The notes: a model not told the origin generated them from the letters alone. DNA of 64,000 nt from Desmodesmus armatus (GCA_007449985.2 VIIQ02000575.1:691001-755000); one strand, 5' to 3'. Positions 22,514 through 34,088 are shown, counted from the first letter of the stretch. Made by a program: numbers and translations.

Positions 22514-23254
22514 GTGTGGCGCGAGGACGTTATGTTGGCCTTGGATGGCTGTCAGCGTTGCTGGTCGTATGGTGTGTTGCACACTATGTCTGGCTTGCAG
22601 CTCCTTGATAGTAGCTGGCGGCAGCAGCCTTTGGAGTGGGTGTTGCAGCAGCGGTGGCAGGAGTCAGCTGTGCAGGCTGCCTTGGCTGGCCTGTTCCGTG
22701 ATAGGTGGCAGGGTCTTACAGAAGGCAGCCCTCGCACTGCACCGTCTGCCGGCATTCACAGGCTTACACACCATGCATGGGTATACCCTCTTGACCCTGG
22801 CTTTGATCCTTTCTCTAGAGACCATGCAGCCCCGCATATGAAGTTGTGCTTGTCTTTCAACGTGGCACAAAACCTGGCGCAGTTGCGTGTTGGCTCTGCA
22901 CATCTTGAAATTGAGCAGGGTCGCAAGCGTAGGGAGTCTGTCCCAAGGGCGGATCGCATCTGTCGTTTGTGCTCTGGTCAGGACGCTTCGCTGGCCAACC
23001 GCGCTGCTGTGCTGGCCCGTACTGGCACCAGCAACAATGTTGAAGATCTAAAGCACTTCATTCTTGAATGTCCCGTGTATGATGATCTGCGCACCGCCTG
23101 CCCAGCCTTTGCTGACCCGGCTTCAGTCCAGTTGGGTGACCAAGATTGTGTTGCTACTGTGTTTCAACATGCCGAACAGTCGGCCCTGGCACACACTTTG
23201 TACAAAATGAAAGTGCGCAGAGCACGCTTGCTTGGCCTTACTATGGGTCTTTGA
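22514..23254 (+). mobile_element. 5'-truncated non-LTR retrotransposon (LINE), C-terminal end of reverse transcriptase
   Basis: The open frame ends in a zinc-knuckle-like tail seen at the C-terminus of many LINE polyproteins: CRLCSGQDAS, then VEDLKHFILECPVYDDLR. Upstream is the helical linker (QNLAQLRVGSAHLEIEQGRK). No reverse-transcriptase catalytic motif is present, so only the last roughly 250 residues survive. The frame closes at a TGA at 23252-23254. Direct repeats R1 and R2 lie on both sides. Confidence 0.7.
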
Positions 23255-23489
23255 CTGACTTTGTTCTGTTTCTTGTGTCCACACTGGTATAGTTGCCTGC
23301 CCTCATCTCTGCACACAATAGGTTCCTAGCATGGCTGGCACTTGCTGCAATTCTGGTGGTTCTGCCTTCTTTGGTCAACCCGGTGTAGGTGGTGCAAACC
23401 ACCGCAGGGGAGACAACTTATGAGGTTCACCTGGCTCGATCCTGGTGGGCAATGCCATTGTTGTTTGGCGAAAATGTCCATGTAACATA

Positions 23490-23573
23490 CTCCCCCATAA
23501 CCCACACGCGCAACACACTTCTTATGCACGCATGGTGCAGCAGTCCATCTCACACCAATACCCAACAAGGTGG
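23490..23573 (+). repeat. Direct repeat R2, copy 2
   Basis: Second copy of the roughly 80-bp unit at 21911-21990, differing at only a few bases. Confidence 0.8.
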
Positions 23574-23997
23574 GCCTTTTGCCTCCTTGTGTCGCAGGGT
23601 AGATGATACTGGATACATGTGTCAAAGTAATGGCTTGAGGGCTAGTATGCTGCTGTTGGTATTGAGTGCTGGCCACCCTGAAGCCCATCATCATGACCGT
23701 CATGCAAGCCGGGCTTGCAAGCAGGTTGCTTGCGGCACGGGCTTGGGGCGGGAAGTCAGGGCAACCTGCATGGCCGGTTTGGCGGCTAGATGTGGGGCGT
23801 TAATGACAACTGACTAGCAGTGTGTTTGTGCATCGTCTCACCACTCCCCCCACCTGCACACCATGTGTCCCACCGCAGGCACTATCAGTCACGGTGTGTG
23901 GGCAGGGCAGGTAAAGCCTGGCGACATGCTGCGGGCGGTGTCTGTTGTTCAATTGAGCTAAGGAGTGTACTGCAAGTGCGCAACGCAAGAGAAGATG

Positions 23998-24271
23998 ACC
24001 GGCCAAGGTCACCTTGTACTGCCGCCTAGCTGCGTCAGCCCATCTGTCCTGGCAGGGCTGCTGGGCTGGTGTTGTGGGTGCCAGATGCCAAGTTTCAACC
24101 GAAACCCAGCTAGTCACCCCAGCACCCCTGATTTGCTTGCTGCACAAGCTCTCGGGGTGGGGTTGAGGGGCCTGAAACATGGTAAATGGTGTCCGGTGGC
24201 CGTTGTGAGCAGAAGCTGAAATCAAGCTGCTCTTGTGGTGTTGGTTGGGGAAAGCACTGCCTGATGCAGAA
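23998..24271 (+). repeat. Direct repeat R1, copy 2
   Basis: Second copy of the roughly 275-bp unit at 21518-21793. The few differences include G to A changes and one fewer T in GGTTTGGGG. Confidence 0.85.
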
Positions 24272-24537
24272 CCTGCACACAATGTCTGTGTATTTTCCAT
24301 TTCAAACCCAGACTGTACAGCATCCAGCGTGGCTGCGCATTTCATGCTACAAGTCTGTATCTGCACGTTGACAGCCTGCCGACCACGCATGTGCAAACCC
24401 CACTTTTACAGAGTCCCCCTAGCTGGCCAATGCAATTGGCTACTAACCGGTGCGTGGTACCTTCTGGTTACAACAACAAGCATGGCCCTGCATGTTTCTA
24501 AGAGACACACCTAGCTCGTCATGACAATCAATCGATG

Positions 24538-24542
24538 TTACA
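24538..24542 (-). terminator. Polyadenylation signal TGTAA of the KDZ transposase gene
   Basis: TGTAA on the minus strand, about 170 nt after the transposase stop codon. This is the standard green-algal poly(A) signal. Confidence 0.5.
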
Positions 24543-24708
24543 CCTGTTTATGACAAACATCATGTATGCATGTGATGCTGTGACAGTCAGCTCGTGGTGC
24601 GCGACCATCATCAGACAGCAGACAACTGTTGCATGCGAACGGGGAAGGCACACGTAACAGCACACCAACACCTGCTCATTGGCGCAGCAGCAGCACTCTA
24701 CAACTCCC

Positions 24709-27700
24709 TCAACCATCACCCCCACCATCTGCGCCTGCAGGCGGTGGGACATCACCATCCTCACTGTCTGCATCCTCGCTGGACACACCGTGCAGCTGCT
24801 CGACATCTCCACCAACAGAGCGCAAGCACTTAGCAGCATCAGCCAGGCGCTGGCGCACCTCGGTGAGTGCCACACCCACAAACACCATGGCCCCACTGCG
24901 CAAGCCAGCACTGGACTGCACACTCAGCGCGCTGGGCTGGTAGCGGCCCGCCCCAATCAAAGGGGTGTAGCCGGCAGCCTCCAACTGCTCAGCTGTGCTG
25001 TCACCTGCCAGTGCAAGCTGCAGCTGCTGCAACCGCTGTAGGAGGCCTCTGTGGTAGCTGACGTATGCCTGCATCTCTTGCGGCAGCAAGGCAAGCTCCT
25101 CCTTGATGCGTGCCACCGCATTGTCAGCCTCGCACAGCTCCATGGCACGCCATACGTGCGCAATGCACTGCCTTGTTCCACTGCACAAAACAAGGTACAA
25201 CCATGTGCAAAGGGAGTGCATGTGGGCGTCATCCTGGGCAGATGGTGGTGGAACGTTGCTCAGCATGATCTGGACCAACATGACAGTGCCACCCGTAGTG
25301 AACTGTTCAAGTGTTGAAAGGAAGGTTCATAGCAGGTATCTGCAACGAAGTGCTAGGAAACCACCCCAGCCACCCAAAGCTGCCAGCACGCAGACGTACG
25401 TGAGTACTCATCCACCCAGCACGCAGACGTACGTGAGTACTCATCCACCCAGCACACAGACGTACGTGAGTACTCATCCACCCAGCACGCAGACGTACGT
25501 GAGTACTCATCCACCCAGCACGCAGACGTACGTGAGTACTCATCCACCCAGCACGCAGACGTACGTGAGTACTCATCCACCCAGCACGCAGACGTACGTG
25601 AGTACTCATCCACCCAGCAAAACTGCTGGCTGCGCACAGCCTCTGGGGTGGTGGTGGAGCGGAGGCGCACACCGCTGGAGGCAGGGCCTGGCTGGGCACC
25701 GTTGTTGTACTCCTGCACCAAGGTGTTGTACTGCAGCACACGCTGCGCAATGGTGACGACCAGCTCTCTGCACTTCTTGCTGTAGCGTTGGCGCTCCTTG
25801 GGTTGCACTGCGCATGCATACAGTCACCATGACATGGCACATAAGGTGTCAGACACTAACAACTGGCGACAAGGCATGATGTTGCATGCCGCAATGTGAT
25901 TGCATGCATGCTCCACATGTACTAAACAAGGTCAATGAGCGCCAAAACAGTCGTAAGCCACATGCAGACAATAACCTAGCATTCTTGTCTCATAACAATG
26001 TCAACTCTGAGGCGGGGAGGAACCCAACCAGTTGCAAAGTGTTAGCAAGGCCCCACCTGCGTATGCGTCTCGCTTGCCCTCCTGCTTCTTCAGATCATGG
26101 CAAAGCCCCTCGATCAGGTTCTGCAGGTGTACAATGCTGGCATCAAGCGCAGGCTCAAACTGGTTTCTGATGATGTCGCCAGCAGCCGCAGCTGCGTCAC
26201 TGCAAGACAAAGAACACACCTGTCTTTCAGCGAGATTGGCGATGGGATTGTTGACACCTCACTGCAAATGGCTGCGGCATTATGAATGCTCAATGCAGCA
26301 TGAGGACATGGGGTCCGACTGGCACACTACGAGACAAAGACATGAGGTCAGACTGGCTCACAGACTGGCACGCCCGCAGTACTGCCAACTGCATCCCACA
26401 ACCGCCACAGCCACCCACCTGTCAACAAGTGCCGACTCGCACAGCTTGTTGGTGATGTCATGCAGTGCCAGCACCCTTGCATCTGACAGGCCAGCCATGA
26501 TGCGCACAGCTGCAAGGCGCTGCGTCTCCAAGCCCAAAGCTGCCATGGAGGCAGAGACAGCAGCGCGCAAGCTGTGCGCTTCCCGCACCGTCACAGCTGC
26601 ACCGAACTGCTCCAGAAGTTTCTTGTTGGCATCACGGGAGGTGCTGAGTTCACCTGTGGGCAACCGGTTGACAGCATACATGTCAATGCACATCTTGTTG
26701 TTCTGTACTTGATGCCAAGTGTGGCGAACAGCAAAACCACGCGTGTGTAACTGGAACCATGCCATGCCTGGCGTTCTGCGTCAGTCACCACATCTGCTGC
26801 AACAGTGCACAATGTGTGTTGCCGCAGCACACGACCCACTTCCCATTATTCCTGGTGCACGGGTGAGAATCTCACTTGTGGCAAAGTCCCGCAGCTCCTG
26901 CCGCATCCTTGCCACCAAAGCGGGCCTGGCCTGTGCTGGCGTGCTGGCGAGCAGTTGCAGCAGAGTGGTCCGCTTGCTTTCTGCCTCTGGCAGCAACTCG
27001 ACAAACTTGTTGTAGCGCCTGGACAGCTGCTTTGCTTGACCGCGCACTTTGTCCCACCCAAAGTGAACGGCAGCCTGAGTCAGCTGGTCAACAGAACCTG
27101 CATGGCCATGATATCAGACAGACGAGCAACAGGGGTAGACCCAAACTTGGCTCTGATTCTTTTCAAACAACCTCGCAATCAACTGCAAACTGCCGGCATC
27201 ATGCACAAGCCGTCACTGCATGGTTGGTGAAAATGCGCCTCACTGGTTTAGGGCCCTTGCTTTGCTGGTTGTCTCACCTGCATGGCTCTGGCAGCGAGTG
27301 GTGCACGCAAACTTGGCCCAGTAGGCAAAGAACTGCTCGGCCTCTTCACCCAGGGTTTTTGCGCACTGCTCCGTCCAGCCCGGCTGCCAGAGAATCTGCA
27401 ACAACAGCGCAGTATGAGGACCGTGCATCAACTGGCATACGCACATACGAGTGCGGGCACATGCTCATATGCATGTAGTCACACCTGGACGTGCAGGTGC
27501 ATCTGTGCAGCACCAGTGCACCACACAGTGCTGCACTGTTGTATTAGTCACCAGCCCACTTGTGCAGCAAGCTGAGCCAGAGCAGCACAGACATCGCCAG
27601 CAAAGTCAGCCTACCTGGCAGTTCAGCGCATGCAGGCTGCCATGCGCATGCGACAGCACCTTGCGAAGGGTATCATAGTTGTCTGCGCCTGCTGCGAGCT

Positions 27701-30690
27701 GTCGGAGCTCAACAATGCGTGCTGCAACCTCTGGAGGGGCATCAGCTGGTGGCGGTTCAGACAGGCTCTCCAGGGTCCTGCGCAGCCAAGGGCCCCACTT
27801 GCACATGATGTCGATGTGCAGCTGCTTGCAGTCCTTGAGGTAGTAGGCCAGCAGGTGCAGAGCGTAGGCATACCGCTCGCCGCTGCGCACAAGGTTGACA
27901 CCCTTCCGAGGCATCCCATGGCGGGCATCCACAGCTAAGAAAGGCAAAGCACACGCAAGAGCAGCAGGACATGACAATGTTGATGAGGACTGCACCACCT
28001 GCAGGAGAGACACTGGTTGGAATCGAGCACAACGCAGTATGTGCATGCTATCAATGCTGGCATGACTCATGCTGTGCGCCCACAAAAATAACCTGCTCAC
28101 CTACGACACGCCCAGTCACTGATTGCTTGCTCTGGCGCCGCTGCTGTCCGTCGCCTGCTGCCGCCCACACACCGTTGCAATTCCTGTTCTCACGCTCTGA
28201 GGGGTTCACGGATCCTTGTCGACCCTCTCCCTTTAATGCAAGCAAAGATGTGACACACAAACATGAATCACCAGGTAGCGATCTCGGGAATGTTGTATCT
28301 CTTTTCTGGACACAAAGCACAGCGCGGCACACAGTTGCGGGAGGCAGATGCTTTCACACAGCCTCCCTTGACATGCGAACCCAGCATGCTCACCCGGGCC
28401 CAGTCCACAGCTTGAATCGTTGACTGCACGTCCTCGTCAGCAGCAAAGAACAGCTGGGAGTGCGGTTGCCACCATGTTTCCCGTTGCCGGTCCCAGATGA
28501 ACAGCTTCATGTTGCCGTCCACGTGATAGGCACACTCGCCACCACTGCATGCAGGGCACGTCAGGTCATCAAGCAGCTGCACGCCCTGCCGCAGGTCCAG
28601 CTGGCAGTTGCTGTACTCATCAACAGCTCGGCGGAAGGCGTTGGTGTTGATAGCACGCAGCGGCTGCAACACCAAACAAGCACAGCACGGCAGAACTCCA
28701 GGCAAAGATGACACAGTGTCACTTGTTGGAGGAACCCAATGCATCCTTGGCCTGCTGCAAACGTGTTGTCATTTGTGGGAATGCTGCAGGCCAAAAGATG
28801 TACCAGCTGACCTGCAAAACTGCACAGCTGTAGAATCAACAACTGTCAGGCCGCAGCTTGCCCGTGGTAAGCACCCAAGCCAATGGTATACACCCAAGCC
28901 AACATCCCACCTGCTGCATGCTGCCGCGCCATGCTGCCTCTGTCACTGCCTTGCAGAATGCAGTCAAGGACAGCCCAGGGCTACACAGCTTCAAAGAGGT
29001 GTACAGTTCCATGACATCCTTTGCCACGATGGTCCTGCGACACCACAATACAACGTTCAGCACGGTACAGCAGGTGCACCGCCGGCATGAACAGCACTGG
29101 ACATGTAAGACATCTGCTGTTACCTGCAGTGGTCCTCGTCCAACGATGATGGCCAAGCCCCCATGGCGATGAAGTCCTGAGGCCGCTGCCAGACATGTTT
29201 CCCACATGCTGGGTTGAGGCACTTGAATGCTGCCCGCTTGGCCCGCACAACTCCATCTGCAGGCAGGAGGCAGGAGGCAGCCTGCCTGAGACGCGCCGAT
29301 GCCTGATGTGCGCTTTGGGGCGGCCAGTCCAACACGCTTCAACTACTTGCAGCAGTCAGGCAGTCTAGCACGTCAAGCAGCTGTTAAGCAGGCGAAGCAG
29401 CCAAGCATGCTTGTTGTAAGTTGCGCACCCCTGGTGATGTAGTCCATGGCCTGGGTCTTCACCACCGCGCCAATGTCGGTGCTGTGGCAGTCCTGACACT
29501 CCCGGGGCTTGACGGTGAAGTAGCCTGCAACATCAACAGGTCAATGATTGACATAAAGTTGCAGGGCAGCAGTGTGTACGTCCAAAGAGGGTTGTCAACA
29601 CCCACCGTCCTCAGGGTCGGCCCTTGGCATCTCCTTCCAGCAGCTGCCCACGTACTGCTGCCGTTTGTGCTGGTGCAGGTGCTGATGCATCTGCTTGTCG
29701 CAGGCATCGCACAGCAGTGCACACCCAGAAGATGGTAAGCAAGACCAACACCTGCAGACACGCAAACCTGACATTGGTGAGGCTGCCTCAAGCGTACATG
29801 CCAGGCGATGTGAACACCCTGCACTGGACAACACAGCTGGTTGCGCAAGGCTACTGACGTTGAAAGAAGCTATGCAAGCACTGATGGTGTACACATACCG
29901 CACTGTGCAGCCCTGCTCCTGGCAGCAGCTGCAGCGCTGCTGGAGGTCAGGCGCAGCTGCCGCCTGCAGCACTGCTGCACCCAGGAATGGTGCTTGCTGA
30001 CGCCATGCTGCTTCAGCCCGCTCGCTGCGCTGGCTCCAAGCTGAAGGCTCTCTATCATCTGATTCTGAATCTGCATCGTTGTCTGCTGCTGCCTCTGCCT
30101 CTGCAGCTAGTCGTGCGAAGAATGCCTCATACTCAGGATCAGATGCTGGCCCCTCATCTCCTACTGCAGCATCCTCATACCCATCATCAGCAGCAGCATC
30201 CTCATACCCATCATCAGCAGCTGCATCCTCCCAAAAGCTGTCAGTGCCTGCTGCACCTACTGGGTTCATGGTACGCCGCCTGCGCTGCCTCCGCTGCCTG
30301 AATTGGGGCTGATCTGATGCACCAGCAGCACGGCGCACACCTATGCCTGGGTCCCTGGCTGCTGCTGTAGCTGCAGAGCGCCTGGGCCTGGACACACGCC
30401 GCGTCTGGCGCTGCTGCTGCTGCTGCTCACAGTCTGCTCTCATGCGTGCCAGCCTGCTCCGGACCTCCTGCGTCACCTCTGGATCATCCTCTATATCACC
30501 CCAGAACCGCTCATCATCATCTTCTGCTGCTGCTGCTGCTGTTGTTGTGGTTGATCTGGTTGCTGATGTTTGCTGATGACCTGTAATTTCGACTTGCACC
30601 CGATAGACTGATTCGGGGTTTCGACGATTTACCGTATTTGGCTCCGTTGTCTTTTTCGGTAATATCCCCAGTTCACCCTCGAGGTACTAG
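24709..30690 (-). CDS. KDZ-superfamily DNA transposase (Kyakuja-Dileera-Zisupton type), intron-rich
   Basis: KDZ transposases carry Cys-cluster domains and an RNase-H-fold catalytic core. Exons read on the minus strand: about 30687-29899, 29751-29606, 29524-29429, 29256-29124, 29034-28911, 28663 to about 28340, 27934-27615, 27395-27278, 27097-26876, 26653-26419, 26199-26057, 25807 to about 25380, and 25180-24709. An acidic, Gln-rich N-terminus leads to the Cys clusters (CSCCQEQGC; CALLCDACDKQMHQHLHQH; CQDCHSTD; CLNPACGKHVW; CPACSGGEC). Core motifs follow: HVDGNMKLFIW (first Asp), RHGMPRKGVNLVRSGERYAY, HIDIMCKWGPWLRR (second Asp) and LGEEAEQFFAYWAKF (Glu). Most junctions agree in phase. The joins near 28340/27934 and 25380/25180 are unresolved, and no ATG was found before the first open stretch (a TAG lies just upstream near 30690). 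The catalytic residues appear intact, so the gene could be young. Confidence 0.85.
25385..25620 (-). repeat. 33-bp minisatellite, seven copies, in frame in a KDZ exon
   Basis: Each unit encodes the 11 residues WVDEYSRTSAC on the minus strand, and 33 is divisible by 3, so copy-number change keeps the frame. Units differ at single bases (one GCACAC in place of GCACGC). Each unit contains CAC|GTACGT and GA|GTACTC, both resembling 5' splice sites, so the repeat may have grown from an exon-intron boundary. Confidence 0.9.
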
Positions 30691-31736
30691 TGGTTTGCAG
30701 CGATCTCAGCTGATGGTTTCACCCAACAGCACGTTTCACATACTGCAAGTTGATCTGCTTGTATTAGTGGCCTCCGTCGTCAATGGGGCGCTCAACGTGG
30801 CTCGACGACAACCAACTTCCTGACAGTTGAGGATCACATGGCTCAGGTGCGGACGTGCTGCAACACATGAGGAGCCACTCGAAAGAAGGTGACACATGGC
30901 ACGCATTGGCATGCATGGCAGGCACCAGGGTATGCTTCTATGGCAGAAGCAGATGCAAGGAGCAGCAGATGGTGGTGTACTGTTGGCACTGTTGGCACAC
31001 ATTGACCTGTGCTGGACGTCCCAAACATTATGTGGCACGTTTGTTTGTCCACTGTGCAGGAGCCATCAGCAGCTGCTGCGCTTGTTGATGGGCTGAACTG
31101 CCAGCAGGGGTCGAGGCAGACACATCACTCAGCCAGAGATGGGCTTTCCATGGCCAGCACGACAGCAGCAAGGGTTCATGACTACCTAGGCAGCATGTCC
31201 TGCGTTTGAGCATGACAGTGGCGTTACTCACTGGCAGCAAGGACAACTTCAGCAGCTGCAGAGATGCTGCAGCACGCGTGCACTTCAACAGATGCCATCT
31301 GCATTCCATATGTAAGTGTGCAGCTGATGTGCCCGTTGTTGGCTGGTTGGAATGCATGCGGCGTCGAATGTGTCAGGCACTGCAGGCAGCAAGCAGTGTG
31401 TGAGCGTTCTGAGCCCCTCCTATTTCACACGGCATTTTCTTCACTCGATAGGCATGATGGATTCATTTGCTGATGTGCCACAGTGCTTCCTTGTTGTCAG
31501 GTAACACCATGTGCCAGTATGTCTGCGCGGCATTGCTTCATTATGCATAGGGTCCTGCACTGCTACTTAGACAGGCACTATACAATAAGACGCTAGGTGT
31601 GCTATCCCTTCAAGGACGGCAAGGCTTGCCTGACTGCTGACACATATCAACGTGTTGTTTTGCCCGGCGTCGCAGTTCCAGCAGTGCACGTACGCAACAA
31701 GCTGGAGCTCAGCATGTTCCGAAGGGCCGTGAACTG
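30691..31736. other. Region between the KDZ gene and the retroelement nest
   Basis: No gene or terminal repeat is recognised. It should hold the 5' end of the KDZ element, but I could not find an inverted copy of its sequence near 24.5 kb. Confidence 0.3.
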
Positions 31737-31950
31737 AGTCAGTCAGTCAGTCAGTGTTCGTTACAAAGAGGCCGCAAGGACCCAGCCAACCCGATGCAAG
31801 CCCCGGGACCCAATCCATGTCCCGCCCTTGTAACTCAAGGCGCCACCAATCCTACTCAAGACAGCCCAACCACCTGTGGCACACAAGCTGTGTTAGCATG
31901 AAACACGCACAAGGCATAAAGCGAACGGATGCGCGGCCAAGAACGCACAT
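31737..31950 (-). mobile_element. Solo LINE 3' end, subfamily A
   Basis: On the minus strand the copy ends TTTGTAACGAACA followed by a (CTGA)n tail. It is about 97% identical to the 3' end of the longer element at 32061-33652, and all 5' sequence is missing. A shared 3' end with a simple-repeat tail is the hallmark of target-primed insertion. Confidence 0.7.
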
Positions 31951-31966
31951 CGGGCGAATATCGAGG

Positions 31967-32050
31967 TCACTCACTCACTCATTGTTCGTTACATTGAGAT
32001 CCCCGAAAGACCCAGCCCACACCATGTAAGCTCAGGGACCCAAACCATGG
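31967..32050 (-). mobile_element. Short LINE 3' end, subfamily B
   Basis: A fragment of about 80 bp ending TGTAACGAACAATGAG with a (TGAG)n tail, placed between two subfamily A copies. The motif CGAATATCGAG occurs at both of its junctions. Confidence 0.65.
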
Positions 32051-32060
32051 TCGAATATCG

Positions 32061-33652
32061 AGTCAGTCAGTCAGTGTTCGTTACAAAGAGGCCGCAAGGA
32101 CCCAGCCAACCCGATGCAAGCCCCGGGACCCAATCCATGTCCCGCCCTTGTAACTCAAGGCGCCACCAATCCTACTCAAGACAGCCCAACCACCTGTGGC
32201 ACACAAGCTGTGTTAGCATGAAACACGCACAAGGCATAAAGCGAACGGATGCGCGGCCAAGAACGCACATGCACATGCTGACGCAGACAAGCAGGCAGTG
32301 AAAGAGCTGACATGGCAATGCAAGCATGACTAGCTGACCCAACCCAAGCTGGCACATGCATCACTGCCCCCGCCCCGTCGGCTAACAGGGTAAAGCAACC
32401 AGAAACACCAAGCACAACAGGAGACATGCAAGGCAGTCAACCATCAGGCAAGGCTGGAGAAGCACAGTGAACTCCCAACAGATCACTGTTCACCCGCAAA
32501 AAAGGGTGGTTTGGGGCCAGCTAGGGGAACCAAGACGCTGGAGCCACACGCAACACAACAAAATCCTGCAACAACTCCCAAAAGCGGGCTACTGCCTGCC
32601 GCTTCACTTCCTCCAGTTTAGCAGCGGCTTGCTGCTGCCGCTGCTGCTGCTCAAGCTGCGTGAGCGCCTGCCGGCGCTGTTGGACCTGCTCCTGATGCTG
32701 CTGCTGCAAGTCAGAGAGGGCTGCAGGCTGCAAGAGGTCAGTGATGAGCTGCTGATCATCGGGGACTGCTGGTAGCTGCTGCTGCGCTGCGTCTACCGCT
32801 GCTCGATGCTGCTGCAAACCCGCAAAGTTGGCTGCCTGCCGACCCATGTCCATAGCATTGATGGCTGCAAGGCACACCACACGCCACACACCCTTGTGCA
32901 GGGGGCGTGCACCCGGGATCCCATTGGCCCCGGGACACAACATACACAAGACATGATGGGGCTCAAGGGGCCCAGGGAACCAACCTGATATGTGCTGTTG
33001 TAGCTGGGCCACAACAGCTTGGGCAACAGAACACTCCCAGTAGTGGTGGCGCCTGCCTGGCTGACCACCGCTCACTGGGCCACACACACACTCGCGATCA
33101 AGCATATGCATGCGCTCTGCTGTTGCCAGGCCATTGAGAGCCAACCGCCAAAAAACTTCCTTATAATGGTTGTCCCACCGCAGCTTCCAGAGTTGGCGCT
33201 GCGCTGCAGCAACCGACTTACAACAGGCGTCCACACTATCCGGGTCGCCTCGCACCACCACAGGGCAACCGAATCAACAAAGTCCCGACGATACCGCGCA
33301 CGCAGGTCTGCCAAGGGCCGCAGCTGCAGGGCAGTGGCCTTGCGCACAGACAACGCCGAGATAGGAACAGTGGTGGCGCCGAGGCGCCACCCCAAACCAG
33401 ACACCAGGCCACACTCCACTTGCAGCTCGCGCTGCGTGACAGCACGCGAAAAGCTAGCTGGCGACAAGCCATCGGTCTCCAAAAACACTTCGAGCGCCCC
33501 ATGAACCACCGGGGTCGCTGCCTCAGCAGCGTTCCGCCAGCCAAGAGGCAGAGCAGACAGGACGCCCTCCAAGTCAGCCAGCTCGCTATCGGCATCGGCC
33601 CACGGGCCCCGGTACGGGTCCCGTGCTGCCAACGGGGTGATCGTGCGCGAGT
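32061..33652 (-). mobile_element. 5'-truncated LINE, subfamily A, with RT C-terminal ORF and 3'UTR
   Basis: Two overlapping minus-strand frames form one broken ORF. The first (33656-33072) includes AVTQRELQVECGLVSGLGWR. The second (33261 to the TAG at 32523-32521) includes HYKEVFWRLALNGL and a His/Cys knuckle (ECVCGP, then HHYWECSVAQAVVAQL), as in LINE polyprotein tails of green algae. They join by a one-base shift near 33250. A Gln-rich coiled region ends the protein. The 3'UTR runs to TTTGTAACGAACA and a (CTGA)n tail at 32074-32061. The 5' end abuts the tetranucleotide tail of the next copy. Confidence 0.65.
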
Positions 33653-33838
33653 TCATTCATTCATTCATTGTTCGTTACATTGAGATCCCCGAAGACCCAG
33701 CCCACACCATGTAAGCTCAGGGACCCAAACCATGTCCCTCCAATGCAACTTAAGGCGCCACCTCCTTCTCAAGAGCAGCGAACCACCTGCAACACACAAG
33801 GTTAGGCAACATGCAAACATGTACAAGGCATAAAGCGT
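33653..33838 (-). mobile_element. Solo LINE 3' end, subfamily B
   Basis: About 185 bp, minus orientation. The 3' tail is (TGAA)n. It is truncated at CGACGCTTTATGCC and abuts Penelope-like terminal sequence at 33839. Confidence 0.7.
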
Positions 33839-33932
33839 CGGTGGTTGTACAGACAATGTGGGAAGTACCAGCGACCCAGGATTGGGTACAGACGCTGTGG
33901 GATCAAGTTAGCCTACTCCAGGGACCCAAGCA

Positions 33933-33988
33933 GGATGCGAACCCGGGTATACCGGCTCGCAAGGAGCATGCATACCATTAAGATACCA
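33933..33988 (-). other. tRNA-like sequence with box A/box B resemblance
   Basis: On the minus strand, TGGTATCTTAATGGTA resembles a D-arm/box A and CCCGGGTTCGCATCC resembles a T-arm/box B, about 45 nt apart. The anticodon arm (GCTCCTTGCGAGC) is imperfect, so this is a degenerate tRNA-derived module and not a functional tRNA call. The box B part recurs at 35464-35483. Confidence 0.35.
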
Positions 33989-34028
33989 GGACGCGTTTCG
34001 GCCGAGCTTACTGGCCTCATCAGCTGGC
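33985..34028 (-). ncRNA. Hammerhead ribozyme, minus strand, minimal stem III
   Basis: Core elements are in order: CTGATGA (34023-34017), stem II GGCC/GGCC with a 9-nt loop, GAAA (33999-33996), two-base-pair stem III AC/GT with loop GC, and cleavage triplet GTC (33992-33990). Stem I pairs GCCAG with CTGGT. Short-stem-III hammerheads of this kind are known from Penelope-like elements. Confidence 0.7.
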
Positions 34029-34088
34029 GGGATGCACACCGAGGGCATTGGATTGGGTATCCGTGGCCCTGAGCACGGCGTAAAAAGG

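Larger units (their letters stand above)
33839..34085 (-). mobile_element. Inverted fragment of the Penelope-like element terminal repeat, with hammerhead ribozyme
   Basis: Read on the minus strand it ends GGGTCGCTGGTACTTCCCAC and TTGTCTGTACAACCAC, matching the plus-strand end of the Penelope-like element at 38128-38171. It contains a hammerhead core at 33985-34028 and a tRNA-like stretch between the two. Confidence 0.6.

Noticed and set aside
25385..25620. CRISPR-like array
   Set aside because: Units are 33 bp with no unique spacers, the repeat is in frame within a coding exon, and the genome is eukaryotic.
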